In this document: piece after piece, positions 1-12,850 of the stretch
Layout of the letters: the number at the start of each line of letters is the position of its first letter
How positions within the stretch are numbered: the stretch's first letter is position 1
DNA from: Maylandia zebra
Lineage: Eukaryota; Chordata; Actinopteri; Cichliformes; Cichlidae
Direction: 5' to 3'
NCBI RefSeq assembly: GCF_041146795.1
Contig: NC_135177.1
Coordinates: 4,907,060 to 4,971,059, forward strand
Length of the DNA: 64,000 bases
Notes under the pieces: model-generated
What the model saw: the letters and a program-made list of their open reading frames with translations, nothing else
Told to the model about the DNA's origin: nothing
Databases searched by the model: none
Position numbers and translations under genes: made by a program

Positions 1-226
1 CATAACCATTGATCTGTTAGGTTTCATAGCGAGACACGTGAAGTGTGGTAGGATCAGTTTGTAACTTCCTCCCTCTTCCTTGGAATGCATAAAGGAGTAG
101 GAGCACCACTTCTGTGGCAGCGCTGACCTGACTGAACTGTGATGTTTGATGTGTGTTGGCGCAGTAATAAATAGCTTGATCACAGCTCTTTCTGTGTTGC
201 AGACTTTATTTTAAAAATTCCACAAC
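1..226 (+). repeat. possible 3' part of a retroviral-type LTR
   Basis: A TATA-like GCATAAAGG lies near 87, an AATAAA near 165, and the sequence then runs through a GT-rich stretch to a CA at the edge of a C-rich tract. This order (promoter, polyadenylation signal, short U5, CA) is that of the U3/R/U5 part of an LTR. The window starts inside it, so the TG end and TSD cannot be seen. It could equally be a host 3' end. Confidence 0.3.
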
Positions 227-3200
227 ACCCCCCACCCTTCCACTGTGAACATGAATTGAATATTCAGAAGACATTTGTTTAAATAGTTCTGAGCTGTTGG
301 TGTGTCCTTGGATTGTGTGGTAATAATATTAGAGCTAGCAATCTTTCTTACTGAAACTCTACTATGAGTCATGTTACCTGAGATTAATTCTATGTTTACC
401 TGTCAGCCTGGACGAATGTGCTGTGTGAAGGAAATTAAATTAAATCAGATCTGAACTGCGTACATTTAAGGAATCTGTTCATATTTAATTGAAATATGAA
501 CCAGTGATTTTTTTGATTGCTGATTCCAAGAGAGTCTTTGTGGAAATCCTGTTTGGCTTTTTGTTATTTTAATTCTCTTCTCTGTTTTCCAGAACAGTTC
601 TCCACAGTCGCTGTCCACATGGGTCAGTGGGACCAAGAAGCACTCTGCTAATGTGTGGACTCTGACCAGCAACATCCAGCAAGACCCAGACAGCGTTCTC
701 TATCTCCCAGCTGGAGTTTTTGTTTGTCTGTGACTGGCGAGTCAGATTTTTGTTGAGCTTCACACTTGCAGAGGTAAATCAGTTTGCAGAGATCCCTCCC
801 ACCCTTGGTTTTATGTGCTAAATTTCTTATCTGAAAGAGTAATATTTCAGTGACTGCTGCTTATACCACAGGTTAATACAATCTACTGATCCCTGATAGG
901 AGAATCATCAATTTTGGCAACAAAGAAGCCTGGTGGAAGTTTGTTTACAGTCTGATGATGGGACATCATGCTCTGCATCTTCAAAGTTTGCCTCCTCATT
1001 ATTATTCATACCCAGTAATGTGAAGTATGCTTATATCTACTATAACTGAACCAACCTGGTGCACTTCATTGAGTCTGAATTTTGGATATTGTGTATCTCG
1101 TGTTCTCTGGGCTTTGTTGTCCTCAGTCTTTTTGCGGGATCAGAAAACAAAACCAGGAGGCGCGTAAATGTTTCTTCTCCATTATGTTTCTTCAAATGTT
1201 TCTTCTGGATGATGATAAGACTGTGACACGGGATGCCACCTTTGGTCTTGTGATGAAGCAAAGCTCAGGAAGAAGTGGGATTAAATGGTACCCACATGTG
1301 TGCTGCTGAGAAGGATGTACAGGGGCACCTGCAGCCAAATCCAAGCCTCAGGTTAGTTGTAGTTGCAGAACGCTATAGGACTGAGACAGCTGAGGCATCA
1401 AATGTTTGATTAAACGGATGAAAAAGAGAAGTTTCTTCCCTATAATTATCACTTCTTAAAATCTGTAGCAACTTCAAGTCTGTCAGCGTGCTGAGCATGC
1501 TCAGAATGTGACAATATATTTTTGTTCAATATTTGATTTCTTTCAGTTGCAATTGTTAAATGAAAAAAAAAATAAAAATATATTCTTATAATTTAGCAAA
1601 CTAAAAAAAATATATACATATATCTGTATTAGTTTTAATAAATTAATTTGACACCTGTATTGAAAATACCATATTGTATTCATACAGAATCAGTATGGTA
1701 TCATTGTTTGTCTGCTCACTGATTGCTGAAACTAAGAGCTACTTTGATCTGTTAAGATCTAACGTATCCAAAGTTGAGCTCTGATGTTTCTTCACCCCTG
1801 TGTGTGTGATATGTGATTCCTACATGCTGGCAGAGCAGCAGTTTGTGCTCACAGATGGTGACGGTGTGGAGAGGCGGTGGTGTTTCCTTAGAAGAACCAG
1901 CAGAGTCACTTGCTGACTGATGTTCGTCTGCACTGCACAGAGGAAATCAACTGACCAAGGTTTGTCCAGTGACGTGTTATGAAATGTATATTTGTTTTAT
2001 GCTTACAGTTATGTTTTTCTTGACAGAGGCTCTGCAGAGGTTAGACATAGCAGAGAAAGCATGTGCTTTACATTTTACTGTGATTTATTGAGATATTTGT
2101 TGCCTGATGTTCAGTAGGAATGGAGAAATAGAATCAAAGGGAGATGTTTTTCCTGTTTTTGTAATGATGTAAGTAAATCTTCAATATTATTTATTTGCTT
2201 GGTTATATTGAAGAAGACAATAAACCACAAAAAAGATGATTTAGTCACTTTGTCTGCATCATGCAGCTCGAATGTGTTGTGTAACGATGTTGAATAGCCG
2301 TCGTTATCCCTGTGCTGTGTCAGTAGGATTGTACTGTACAGCATCTCATTGATATGTGAGGAATGCTAATGTAACACGATAACAGACTTACATCATTAAA
2401 ACATAAAGGACAGGAGATATTTAGATATTTTTATATTTATATTACATTTTATAGCTGACGGATATTACTAAATAGATAGAATTTACTAAATAGCTGGATG
2501 AACATGAAAAATATGTCTATAATAACAAATGACCATGAGAGCCAGTAGAATTAATTCAACTGGACACTCAAAAGACGTCCTTAAATGCTCTTTAAGTGGC
2601 AGAGCAGATGAACAAACAGTTAATTGCTTACTTGAGATGAAATCTGCTCAGCTACTTTGAAAACAGCTTCTAACTGGTTCCTCCTTTAACAGGATGACTG
2701 CTCAGGGGTAAGGCCATCATGCAGTCCAGCAATCTTTATGGTTCTGCTTTGATTCACCAGGAACTATTAGGGAAACCTTCTAGCGCTTCCTGTGAAAGAC
2801 ACAGGCATAAACACACAAACATTTATTAACATGTTCCACAGTCTTCCAGTTTGATTTTCTCATCCTGTGGACAACAACGTACATGGATGCAGGTTTATTG
2901 TTAACTTTTGTAAGGTTTATTTAGTGAACATATCCAGCTGCAGCTCCACTGTGATCCTGAACTGGATAAGCACTTAAGAAAATGTGTCAATAAATGGACA
3001 TACATCAACTTACTATATTTATCCAAACAGACGGGACCAATAATGCTTCACTGAGTTAGAGACTTTAATGTCTCTTCTATGTAAGAATGTCTCGTGCTGA
3101 TATACCTGCAAACTTGACAACAAAGGTTTTTCAGACTACATGTAGCTGTCCTCTATGTCAGCTAACACATTTACATTCATGTCACACTTATTTCTGCTTT

Positions 3201-3260
3201 CCTATTTTATAATTATTACTTACATTTTGATTAGATACCTTGAGTTTGTAAATGATCAGA
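227..3260. other. no gene or element recognised
   Basis: AT-rich sequence with only short open frames and no recognisable domain, LTR, TIR or RNA gene. It may be intronic or intergenic host DNA. Confidence 0.5.
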
Positions 3261-3269
3261 TTACATAAT

Positions 3270-3385
3270 TGGAATACAATGTATCCAATTCAGGGTTGCA
3301 GGAGGATGAAGCCTATCCCAGCTGATACAGGACAGAGACAGGACAGGCTGCCAGTTTATTGCAGGGCTAACACAATATGTGTAAC
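3270..3385 (+). repeat. degenerate dispersed fish repeat fragment
   Basis: The run GGTTGCAGGAGGATGAAGCC followed by TATCCCAGCTG and a GCCAGTTTATTGCAGGGC box resembles a widely dispersed fish repeat, probably a LINE- or SINE-derived 3' region. The copy is diverged and has no visible ends. Recognition rests on memory of the consensus. Confidence 0.4.
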
Positions 3386-3792
3386 AGAAAATCCACTTAA
3401 ATGTTTGATATTTCTTATAATAATCATAATTATGACTATTATTTAAAGGTTTCTTCATAAATACATTTTGATTTTTTATAACCTCTAAAATATAAACCTG
3501 AGCTGTTTCAGATTCTGACCTCTGACCTCACTGCAGCTCCCTCTTGGAAGTACGTCTGCTTCTTGTCTACCCCGAGTGTTGACCTTGATATCACGTACTG
3601 TACCTGAGGAACAAAAAAGGACAAACACTTGCCTTCATTTAAGAAGTACATTCATACAGAGGTAATCTATGGAAACACACTAGTTCACCCTTTGGGAGAA
3701 ATCAGTTTCTGTGAAACATTTCTGTAAATGAACATCATGTGGAGAATGAATGAAATCAGTTCTTCAGGTGACTCAGCAGTGTCACTTACAAA

Positions 3793-4821
3793 CAGTGTTG
3801 GTCAAGTTACTTGAAAAAAGTAATCAGTAACTAATTACTGATTACTCCCCCCAAAAAGTAATCCCGTTACTTTACTGATTACTTATTTTCAAAAGTAATT
3901 AATTACTTAGTTACTTAGTTACTTAGTTACTTTTTAAAAACACGATTTACAACCTGAAGAGGTGATAAAGTGATAGATCTTTCAGCCCAATTCTACTTTT
4001 TCTACATAATCCATCATACAAAATGTAATCAAATGGAAAAGTCTCTTTTTTTAACTTGTTTTATCAGTTTTAATCTTTTAACTTTATGCATCAAGCAAAA
4101 CATTTAATTATATGCAACATTCTCTGACTTGAATAAATTAGTTTAACATTTAAACCTATTTTCTACACATTCCAGCACATAAAATAAAATATTTTTTGTG
4201 TTTTCACTCACTCTTTCAAACAGATGCAAGTAAAACACAGCAGAAAATAAATAAAGTCAAAGACTCAGCGGTCCTTTTGCTCTATTTTCACCTGTAAAGC
4301 AGGAGCAGGGTAGGCGGAGGGTTACCCTGGTGTAGGTGTGCTGCGGTCAGTTGAAGAATCCGCGCGAGTGTCTCTGTGAGTTTCCCATCACGTCGTAGCT
4401 ACTCGGTGCTTGCTCGGAAGTTTAGGGGTTTTTTTCGCTGTAAAAAGAAGTTTTCTTCCCACGCACGATGGACGCTAATGTTTTTGTCACTTTTTATGGA
4501 ATCAAACTCAAAGTAAGGTCAGTACTTCCACACTTTAAACGCTGCACGCTCATACTCTCTCCCGCACTCGATATATTATCCATTGTTGATCTGCACACAG
4601 CTGCTGTCACCAACGTCGCACTTGCTTACGTCACTGTCATGAGACATTCTCGCAAAAAAAATCACGGTTTTAGTAACGCAGTAACGCAGCGTTCCTACGG
4701 GAAAGTAACGGTAATCTAATTACCGATTTTGCAATAGTAATCCCTTACTTTACTCGTTACTTGAAAAAAGTAATCAGATTACAGTAACGCGTTACAAGTA
4801 ACGCGTTACTGCCCATCTCTG
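3793..4821. mobile_element. non-autonomous hAT-type DNA transposon
   Basis: A 1029-bp unit starts CAGTGTTGG and ends CCCATCTCTG, so both ends follow the CAGNGNTGG pattern of hAT elements. It is flanked by a perfect 8-bp direct repeat CTTACAAA (3785-3792 and 4822-4829), the hAT target-site length. Both subterminal regions are rich in repeated GTAATC/GTTACTT boxes. The largest internal frame (84 codons near 4468) shows no transposase motif, so the copy probably depends on an enzyme supplied elsewhere. Intact TSDs suggest a fairly recent insertion. Confidence 0.88.
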
Positions 4822-5315
4822 CTTACAAATGAAATCTAGTTAAACTATTAAGCATATTTGCTCTTCTGAAATCTGTGTTAAACAACAACAAACATAAATT
4901 AGTAACAAAAATACAGCTGAGTAGAGGCTTTACAAACCACCAGCAGCCATAATGCTAAATGTTAATCTTCAAATGTTTCTGAGCCGTCTTTAACCTACTT
5001 TTAACACATTAAAGTCCCACAGTCAATGCAGCCTGACTCAATCCTAGATGTTCAGCACACAGAGACACAGAGGTACCGTTTAAAGTTTAGTGTTAACATG
5101 AGTCACTGATCATTTGCAGTATTACAGAGTCTGGCAGTCTTTGCATGATGTCCACATCACTGTAAGTTTCTAGCTGACTCTCAGGTGTGACAGGTGTGCC
5201 AGCAGGAAAGAGTAATAATAACCTGCATCCTGAGGTTTGTCGTGCAGGATTAAATTTACAGTGGCTTTGTTCACACAGCTGGGATTGTATTTTACACTGA
5301 CCCTGGCTCAGTATA

Positions 5316-5420
5316 AATGGTAAATGGCCTGTATTTATATAGCGCTTTACTAGTCCCTAAGGACACCAAAGCGCTTTACATATACAGTCATCCACCCATT
5401 CACACACACATTCACATACA
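5316..5420 (+). repeat. hairpin-core dispersed repeat, copy 1
   Basis: Begins TGGTAAATGGCCTG and carries arms AGCGCTTT and AAAGCGCT around an inner GTCC/GGAC stem, then a CATCCACCCATTCACACAC stretch. Similar copies lie at 16979, 22578, 53344 and 63486. Flanking CAGTAT on both sides may be a short TSD. Confidence 0.7.
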
Positions 5421-7235
5421 GTATCATACAGTTTAAACGAAGCACTGAAACTTGCACATATTTATTATAGATGCACTGAAGCTAATTGAGATATTTGCTG
5501 TCAATCTGTGGCTGCGATTAAAAACTTTACTGAAAACTTTATTAACTAGTAACTTCATCAGTCATGACAGAAGCTAATATTTCTGTGCTAACATCGTTTA
5601 AACAGTAACAGCTTTACTCCAATATAAGCTAACGTTTACACCATAACTTTAAGCTAGCACCATAAAGACGGTAAAACACGTAATAATATCTACAAATGCA
5701 TCTTAAAGCTGTTATATTAGCACTCTGTGTATTACTAAGATAACCACATTAACATTACTGACACTCGCTGACTTTTAATAGTTATTCTATAAATGCTGTC
5801 CGTTTAAATGGTCTTACCTGTACACACTGCATATCCACCGGATTCCAGCCAGAGTGGATTCTGGAGTCTCCCACGCTCCTGTTAGTGATCCTCCATCTGG
5901 ATGGATGAGAAAAACCTTCTGAACAATCTAGCAGGAGATGGCCAATATCTATGGGACTGATTTGTGCTAATAACGGCCATTGTATGGACTGATAACAGCC
6001 GAAGCGGGTGAATAAAGTCACCCAGTAGCTAGCTGTGCCATTACCCAGCATACATCACTCCCTCCGTAAATGCAATAAACGATACAAAAGTATCGTTCTA
6101 CCTGTTTTTCAGGTAGTTGTTTACATTATATAATTTATTGTGTTCTGTATACGTCACTACAATGTGATTTGGAAAATGTCTAAATATACCGACAACAGGC
6201 ACTTCCGCGGCAATCTCTTCAATTGGAGGACCCTTCACGTCAATTCCCGACGCGAGAGGGGTACCCTGCGCGTCCATAAGTGAAGCAGAGGGAGCCTGAC
6301 CATGCGTCACACGTTTGACGAGTTGGGAGTGAGAACGTGTTGGAAAATAAATTAGAAGTATTTAGCTGAAGTGTATTTTATTTGTGTTTAGTTCTTTTTT
6401 TAACTTGTAGTTCTAAATTGGAAGATTATTGTGATTTTGAAATACAAAAATAAAATTATATATTATTATTTTTTCATCGCTCAAAATAAGCCTCACACTT
6501 GCGGAAGCCGGTATACCCGCCGAAACGGCATGCATTTATCGAGACTTTCGACCCCAGTTAGGCCAGTTATGGATCTTCGGATCCACATTATGTCAGCAGC
6601 TGTTCTCCACCGTGAACTATGTTAACAACAAACACTGCTCACGCCTCACAGATGACAGCTTACAGTCCTGCGTAAATATGAAAGCCCCGATTTGCAGACG
6701 CTGTGCGCAGAGGTTCGGGACCATAAGTCTTATTGTAAACATATCACGGCAGACCCGACAATGTTTTCATGAACATGCTTTTCAGCATCTCTTTATTGAC
6801 CACTTTTCTCACACACGGTTGCTGTACGCATACAGCCGGCTGTAGCTTTTCAGCTCACAGCCCGACACATACCAACACAACAGCAGAGAGAGCACAGACT
6901 TTAAGGCGGCGTGCCACTCAGGTGTGTCCGACTCCTATGCAGCGGCACTGCAGACCACGCCCCGCCACTCACATTAACCAGGTAAACTACATATTTAGGG
7001 AGAATTTAGCAAATATCTATTTTTTTTTAGCAGCATAGTGCTTTTTTCCAATTACTTTTTAAAAGTCAGGTCAAGGCTCCAAAAGCCCAAAGGCAATATA
7101 AGGGTGGCGGCTCACAACAGTTTTTGTTTGCTGCATGGATCATTTTAGTTCAGCTGGGTGTCTTTCCTTTTGTTATATTTCTTTAAGAGTTCAAAATGTG
7201 TTAATTACATAAATAAAATGTAATTTTCTCTGTAG
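5421..7235. other. no gene recognised
   Basis: Mostly AT-rich sequence, with a more CpG-containing part at about 6200-6960. Frames are short and unlike known families. Part of it may be the body of the hAT remnant whose end lies at 7637. Confidence 0.4.
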
Positions 7236-7239
7236 CACT

Positions 7240-7465
7240 TCATGGATTTCATAAGCAACACACTTTAGTTGCTCTGTGGATTCTTTTAAAAAGGAGTTAA
7301 AAACTTTTCTGTTCAAACCAGCCTTTTGTTGATCTACGTATTTTATATTCTTTACATTATTTACGTTTGATCTTTTAAATTGTGTATAATGTCTATTGAT
7401 TGTATTGTTTATTTTAATATTTCTGTACAATGCTTTGTGACTGCCTGTCTGTGAAAAGCGCTTAA
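7240..7465 (+). repeat. probable L2-type LINE 3' end fragment
   Basis: A forward frame at about 7285-7325 reads like the Lys-rich KxxLKTxLF ending of fish L2 ORF2 proteins. It is followed by an AT-rich tail with GCTTTGTGACTGCCTGTCTG, which resembles L2 3' ends. Short and diverged. Confidence 0.35.
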
Positions 7466-7499
7466 TTACTTACTTACTTTAGTTGTTCAAACAAAGCAT

Positions 7500-7637
7500 A
7501 AAGGTAAAAAAAAAAACAATATATACAGTGCTATCTTCATTTTAGATTTCAAAAAGTATTTGCGGCTCCCAGTGTTTTCTTTTGCGTGGAAACTGGGTCC
7601 AAGTGGCTCTTTGGGTGTTAAAGGTTGCAGACCCCTG
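7500..7637 (+). mobile_element. hAT-type transposon end fragment
   Basis: The segment ends GGTTGCAGACCCCTG; its complement starts CAGGGGTCTGCAACC, typical of a hAT terminus, preceded by a GAGCCACTTGGACC-like box on the other strand. The opposite end and an 8-bp TSD were not found, so this is a truncated remnant. Confidence 0.45.
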
Positions 7638-8528
7638 CCCTATGCGTTCCTATCACCAGGTTGATGCCAGGGTATAAAGGTTTTGCCATCTCTTTATAAA
7701 ACCTTATCTCTCCCCCATTCTGCCAGGAAGCTTTAATTAATGTCTGTAAAGCTCACTATTTGCAGGCTTATTTTTCTGTTGTTCTTCTTTGTTGTGTATT
7801 ACTCTCCTTTGTTTCCAGCCCGTTTTTATTTCCTCTCACCCAAAGGTCACCCCTGTGTGCCAGGCACGGAGGCCCTGACAGTAAATGGTGGATTAACAGA
7901 AACAAGATATTGAGATAAGTTCAACGCAGAGCATGTTTAACATTACAGATGGGCCTTCACAGTGGTTCAAAGCAGGGCTCGCACCATTCAAGTTTTATCT
8001 CTATTTAACCTTGAAGACTGCAAATGAAAGCTGCGGCTGTAGTTTCACTTCTTTGACAGAAAAAAAATCTCATATCCCGTGGTCGAGGTATACAGGAGCA
8101 TTCATTTTCACCATTTGTTCTCTCTGGCATCCCCTGCTTACATTTCTGATAACACTAAATTCAAAGTCAAGAACTCACTTAGAATAAATGCTTAGGTCCC
8201 ATTTTTGAAAAAGAAATACTAGACTCCAGTCTTGCGTGCAATGTTAACAAGTGTGCTGATATATGCAAACTGTATTGTTAAATCTTGATTAAATTAGGAG
8301 ATAATTAAGCACAGTGGATCTGATGGAGCAGAAAGTTGTGAAACAGTTTGCCTTCATCTCCACTCTTGGTCTTTTTCTGCAAATTTCAAAAGTACTTCCA
8401 TTGATTTGAAAATAGTTTTCTTGCCCATGGACGTCATACATTAGGAAATGTTCAGTTCAATCAAGTAAGTGTATATGCATGTATAGAATACACGTATAAC
8501 GATAAAGAAGCGTAAGGTTGGCCAGGCC
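7638..8528. other. no gene recognised
   Basis: No domain, repeat end or RNA gene could be supported here. The longest frame (about 84 codons, 7933-8187) has no recognisable motif. Confidence 0.45.
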
Positions 8529-8882
8529 TTACGGTGTGTTCACACCGAATGCGATAGAGGCAGGCAGAGCATCAGGCTTACATGTAAAGTCAATGGAAAG
8601 GCGCGATGACCCGCGATTGCGGCTCCCGCGAAAATTCGGAAGCAGATTTGCGTCGCGAAAACGCCAAAACGCCTGAAACGCGTGTGAGTGTAGCGCGTTT
8701 CAGGCGTTTGACTCGCAAAAAAAGTTTTTGTGTTGCATTTTGTGCATACACGCGTTTCGCGTCCACCGCTCGAGTTGGAAAAATCTGAACTCCAGCGTCA
8801 AATCGCGCCGCGACAACCAATCAGGAGCCTGGTGACGTGGCTGTTACCTAGTTCAAAGGGGCAGATCCAGCCAAAGCCCTTT

Positions 8883-10211
8883 ATTCTTCAATAGAAGGAA
8901 GGCTAATCAATGCCGTAGCAAACAACCCGGAGCCGTACGACACCAGCTGCTTTCTGGACCGAGACAGGAATATAAAGGACCGAGCTTGGAGGAAGATATG
9001 TAAAGAGATCGGACAACCTGGTAAGTTCATTCATTTCTCTTAAGTTTTCTCTAAAGTTTTCACTGACCCGGGGAAGCCGCACAAAAGCTAGCAAGCCACC
9101 GCTATTTTCCCACTGACGTACAAATACCGTTCTGCTTTTAGGCATGTTGTCATTTAAGAATATATTTTATTGTTTATTAATAAACAGCACACAGTGGTCC
9201 CGCTGTTCATCCGTCACTGCCTCTTTTTTTTGATTTTGATTTTCTTTTTTTTGCACCGGACAGCATTGCATTCTGCAGCCTGATTGACAAATCTCCTGCG
9301 CTTGTCAAATTTATCATGTTTGGTTTTGATAACCATCACGTCCAATAGAAAAAACAGCACGAAAACACCCATAACTATGAGCCTCATTCGGAAATAGACA
9401 CCTGCAGCGCGAGGGAAAAAGGCGCACGAAAGTGGCAGGCAGATGAAGACAAACCGCGGCATAATAATACTTTTACGTTTTGCAATCTACAAAGGTTTGC
9501 ACTTTGAGAATCAATTGTGAGAACTGTGACCAATGTTCATGTGTGTGTGTGGAAAAAAGTGTATAAAGTGCGTGGCCAGGGGCTAGTTATTCTGAGAACC
9601 CCTGCTGCAATAAATGAGGGACCACTGTCTACTCTATGATTATTATATTCAACCTGTTAACATTTAATACTGTATTGATAGAACCAACTGATTCTGCAGC
9701 AGAGCATCCGCAGTTGCTTCTCCTGGCTCCCCAGTCCCTGAGCTCCTGCTGCTGCACCCACAGGTATGTACAGCAAGCACTGATACCTTTTTAGTCGGTG
9801 GGACTGCCTGTGATCACCTTTACTAAATATCTACAACCAATCTGATTATATCCTGTTTTTGTTTTTTTGTTTTTTTTTCAATGTTGAAATTAAAATCTAG
9901 TAGCAGCCTTCTCATTTCTTTGTGCTTTGTGCTGTTTTACAGGCCCACAGGGGAGGATGGCTCCGAGGCAGATGAGGGACGGGTCCCAGGACGGTCCATC
10001 GGTGGTGGAGCTGGCCACCCTGGTGTCCCTGAAGAGTCCACACCAGTCTCCAATGGAGCATTTCCTCCTCAGCCTTGTTCCTGCTCTGGAGAGCAGCTGG
10101 TCCTTTTTATTCCTGTCTCTCTGTAAATACTTATATTTTATATATTTATGTTTAATGTTTTTCTGTTTGAGAATTCTAATATTATTTCAAATAAATTTTT
10201 ATAATGACTAA
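8883..10211 (+). pseudogene. Harbinger companion protein, MADF and BESS-like exons
   Basis: Three candidate exons are visible. The first (about 8883-9020) encodes a MADF-like segment with the pattern LINAVANNPEPYD and DRAWRKICKEIG, followed by a GTAAGT donor. The second (about 9700-9763) is bounded by TGCAG and GTATGT. The third (9943-10211) carries a BESS-like motif FLLSLVPAL near its middle. MADF-BESS or Myb-like partners bind element ends and bring the Harbinger nuclease to DNA; here that role is inferred from family and location. No start codon is seen in the first exon and exon joining is unproven, so the gene is probably broken. The MADF call is stronger than the BESS call. Confidence 0.6.
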
Positions 10212-10303
10212 TGTGTCAGTTCTACTACACAGCAAATGTTGGCACATGACTTGACACATCTAGAATTTATTTCATATTATACTAATGACAAAATATACTA
10301 ATA

Positions 10304-10574
10304 CAGTGGGATGCAAAAGTTTGGGCAACCTTGTTAATAGACATTATTTTCCTGTATAAATCGTTGGTTGTTACAAAAAAAAATGTCAGTTAAATATCAT
10401 ACAGGAGACACACACAGTGATATTTGAGAAATGAAAAGAAGTTTACTGGATTTACAAAAAGTGTGCAATAATTGTTTAAACAAAATCAAGCAGGTGCATA
10501 AATTTGGGCACCACAAAAAAGAAATGAAATAAATATTTAGTGTATATCAATGTGTGTGTCTCCTATATGATATA
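10304..10574. mobile_element. Tc1-like element fragment, possibly folded back
   Basis: Starts CAGTGGGATGCAAAAGTTTG just after a TA, the terminal sequence of a fish Tc1-like family, and runs about 235 bp into its 5' region. Positions 10545-10574 match part of the same region in inverted orientation (complement has CATATAGGAGACACACACA), so a second inverted piece adjoins the first. No transposase is present. It truncates the Harbinger transposase. Confidence 0.6.
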
Positions 10575-11935
10575 TGGGGTGCTTTTGTCTGGACGTGCTT
10601 CCCATCCAGAGCTGCACAGCACAGAGGGAAGTTCCAGCGCTCCTGGAATCCCTCTGTGATGGACCGCCAGTCTCCAGGTGAAGGCACAGCCATGAAGTCG
10701 TCCACTAGACAGTCCCAGATGGCTGCCTGGGGGGTGATCTGACACACCAACTCTGTAACTGAACGCTTGGTGCTGAAGGAGTCCGCGGTGACAAGGAACC
10801 TGGACAAAATTGTTCAAAATCAGTATTATGTGTACTGCAGTTAGAAAATACATTATTCAAATTCCAAAATACTTTTGTGATGTCAGATTTAAATCACAAA
10901 ACTTAAATCTTACATGAAACATTTTGTAATTATAAGGATAATTACAAAATGTATATTAGATAATATCTAAAACAGTTGTTTTGTTTTAACTTTAACATAT
11001 CATAATTTGATTGGTAGCAACTTTCACAACTACAGTGAGCCAATCACTCACAATTCCTAAACATGTCAATCAGGTAGGAATGAAGTGAGACATTAATAGA
11101 AATAAAGAGTTGTATGTTGACATGTAGCCCTTTCCTTGCTTAAATCATTAATATTTTTCAAAAATTAATCTGTGATAAGACAGCTTATCAAGATAGAACC
11201 ATGTAACTAGAGATGAACCAAACTGTTCACAGTTTTATCTAACTCTGTTTTAATAAAGGCTGGTGACCCATGCTATAGAGTCTGACAGCTGCAGGGATTA
11301 TATACAAATATTCAACTATCCCAGAATCAAACCAGGTCTAAATAAAAAGGAGTGAGTATCACTACAAAGGTTAACTCAGTGGTCCTAATGCTACAGTTTG
11401 ATATCAGCAAACACCGAGCGCATACATTGATGTGACACCACAGCCATGCTATCATCGCAAACACTGATAACAGCATAAATCGAATTAAATCGGGGCTTGA
11501 TGAGACCTTCTGAGTATCACTAGAAATATTATAAATAGTCGTCTCTGTACCACAGTTTGCTTTCAGTAAACACCGACAGCATTCACTGTTAGCATAGCAC
11601 ATCCATGTTAGCAGTGTATAAATAGATGGTTTAGCATATATTAGCACAGGTATCAATAAAGGACTACCGTATTAAACACTTTTACTAACCTCAGGCAGAC
11701 GGACAGGCGCTCTGCAGGTGGGATTGAGCGCCTGTAATTGGTGTCTAGGCGGGCAACTCTGGGACCAACGCGGGACAGCAGGTCCTCAAACTGGCCGAGT
11801 GAATGACGGTGATAGCGCTGGAATCGGCCGTCATCCAGGCGCAGCTCCTGGAGCAAGTGGTGAAACTCACCAAACTGCTCACACCTCTGGAGGACCTGAT
11901 GGACCCAGGTACGGCGAGGATGTCCTTTACGCCGC
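10575..11935 (-). pseudogene. HARBI1-like Harbinger transposase remnant
   Basis: On the minus strand exon 1 (about 11935-11691) contains ELRLDDGRFQRY and LDTNYRRSIPPAERL, hallmarks of the N-terminal part of HARBI1-type nucleases, and ends at a GTTAGT donor. Exon 2 (10799-10575) follows a TTTTGTCCAG acceptor and includes the RWNF...ALDGKH motif that carries the first catalytic Asp of the DDE nuclease. Frame shifts occur inside exon 2 (a piece with FSYRVGVS is in another frame). Everything downstream of KHVQTKAP, including the later catalytic residues, is lost at the Tc1-derived insertion. It cannot encode an active enzyme. Confidence 0.8.
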
Positions 11936-12202
11936 TACTCTGCTCTCCACAGTAAATAGAGAAGGGAGACTGTCTCTTCAAGCGCTAGCTCGACAGCTGC
12001 CATCTTGCAAAGATACCGGTCTGGCAAAACTTCCTCCCACATCCCTCCCACATTTCCGGTTCACGCGCGTTAAAATATGATATTTTGGGGCGCGATGGAT
12101 TTTTCTTGGACACGCGTAGAGGTGCGAATGTGCACGCGTCAAGTTAGGGGCGTTTGGGGCGTTTTTCTCGCGCCCATCGCGTTCGGTGTGAACACACCGT
12201 TA

Positions 12203-12850
12203 GACCAACGCTTTATAATAACATGAGACTCTGTGACACAAGTCACAGGGATTTTACTCATTGGCTCTGGATTCTGCATTTTGAAGTTCAGTTAGTATTT
12301 TTCAGTGTTTCTTTTTAGAACCCATATTTTTGTTTAGCATTGAAAATTATTATAGCTCTGTAGATGGTATTATTATGTAACCAAGTGTTAAACCAAACAG
12401 TAGATTGGAGAAGAGCAAGCCCATGTTTGACTAGGATGACTTATATGGATGCTCCTTGCCATGTTGTGGTAACACCCTGCACCATAGACTTCAAGTGTAA
12501 GAGCTTAGTATGCAGAAATATTTTGGAAAGGTTAAGAGCTAAATAAAATATGGTTTTTCTCTTTGTTATTATTTATTTGGGGCTTAATATTTTCTGTAAT
12601 CTAATTTATATGTATATGAAGGCGTGTTAAATTACTCTGGATTTGTTTTCATTTACTTACAAATACCAATTTTCTATTATGATTGATATCTGTGAATGAT
12701 TTTAATTTGTTCATCAACAATTTGTTTTCGCACTGTAGAAATGTATAATTAGGCTTAATTATATCCGTTATAAGAAAAAGCTGCATTTCTTTCTTCACAA
12801 ACAGAATTTCTTTTTTTTTTTTAAGTATTCTATCCATTAGATCCAGCTGA
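12203..12850. other. no gene recognised
   Basis: AT-rich unique-looking DNA up to the 3' side of the minus-strand L2; a T-run at about 12809-12822 may be the complement of a LINE A-rich tail. Confidence 0.45.

Larger units (their letters stand above)
8532..12199. mobile_element. PIF/Harbinger DNA transposon (3668 bp, degraded)
   Basis: The left end CGGTGTGTTCACACCGAA and the complement of the right end match over 22 bp with one difference. TTA is duplicated outside both ends (8529-8531, 12200-12202), the PIF/Harbinger target. Inside are a plus-strand MADF/BESS-like gene and a minus-strand HARBI1-like transposase, the usual two-gene pair of this superfamily: a DNA-binding partner and a DDE nuclease. 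Both are broken, and a Tc1 fragment lies in the transposase. The ends are well preserved, so it could still be moved by an enzyme supplied in trans. Confidence 0.9.

Noticed and set aside
4468..4719. 83-aa ORF in the hAT element as a transposase
   Set aside because: No BED finger, DDE or dimerisation motif; too short, and the element is more likely non-autonomous.
8606..8820. ORFs on both strands near the Harbinger left end
   Set aside because: They lie in the CG-rich subterminal repeats of the transposon and mirror each other because the sequence is partly palindromic.
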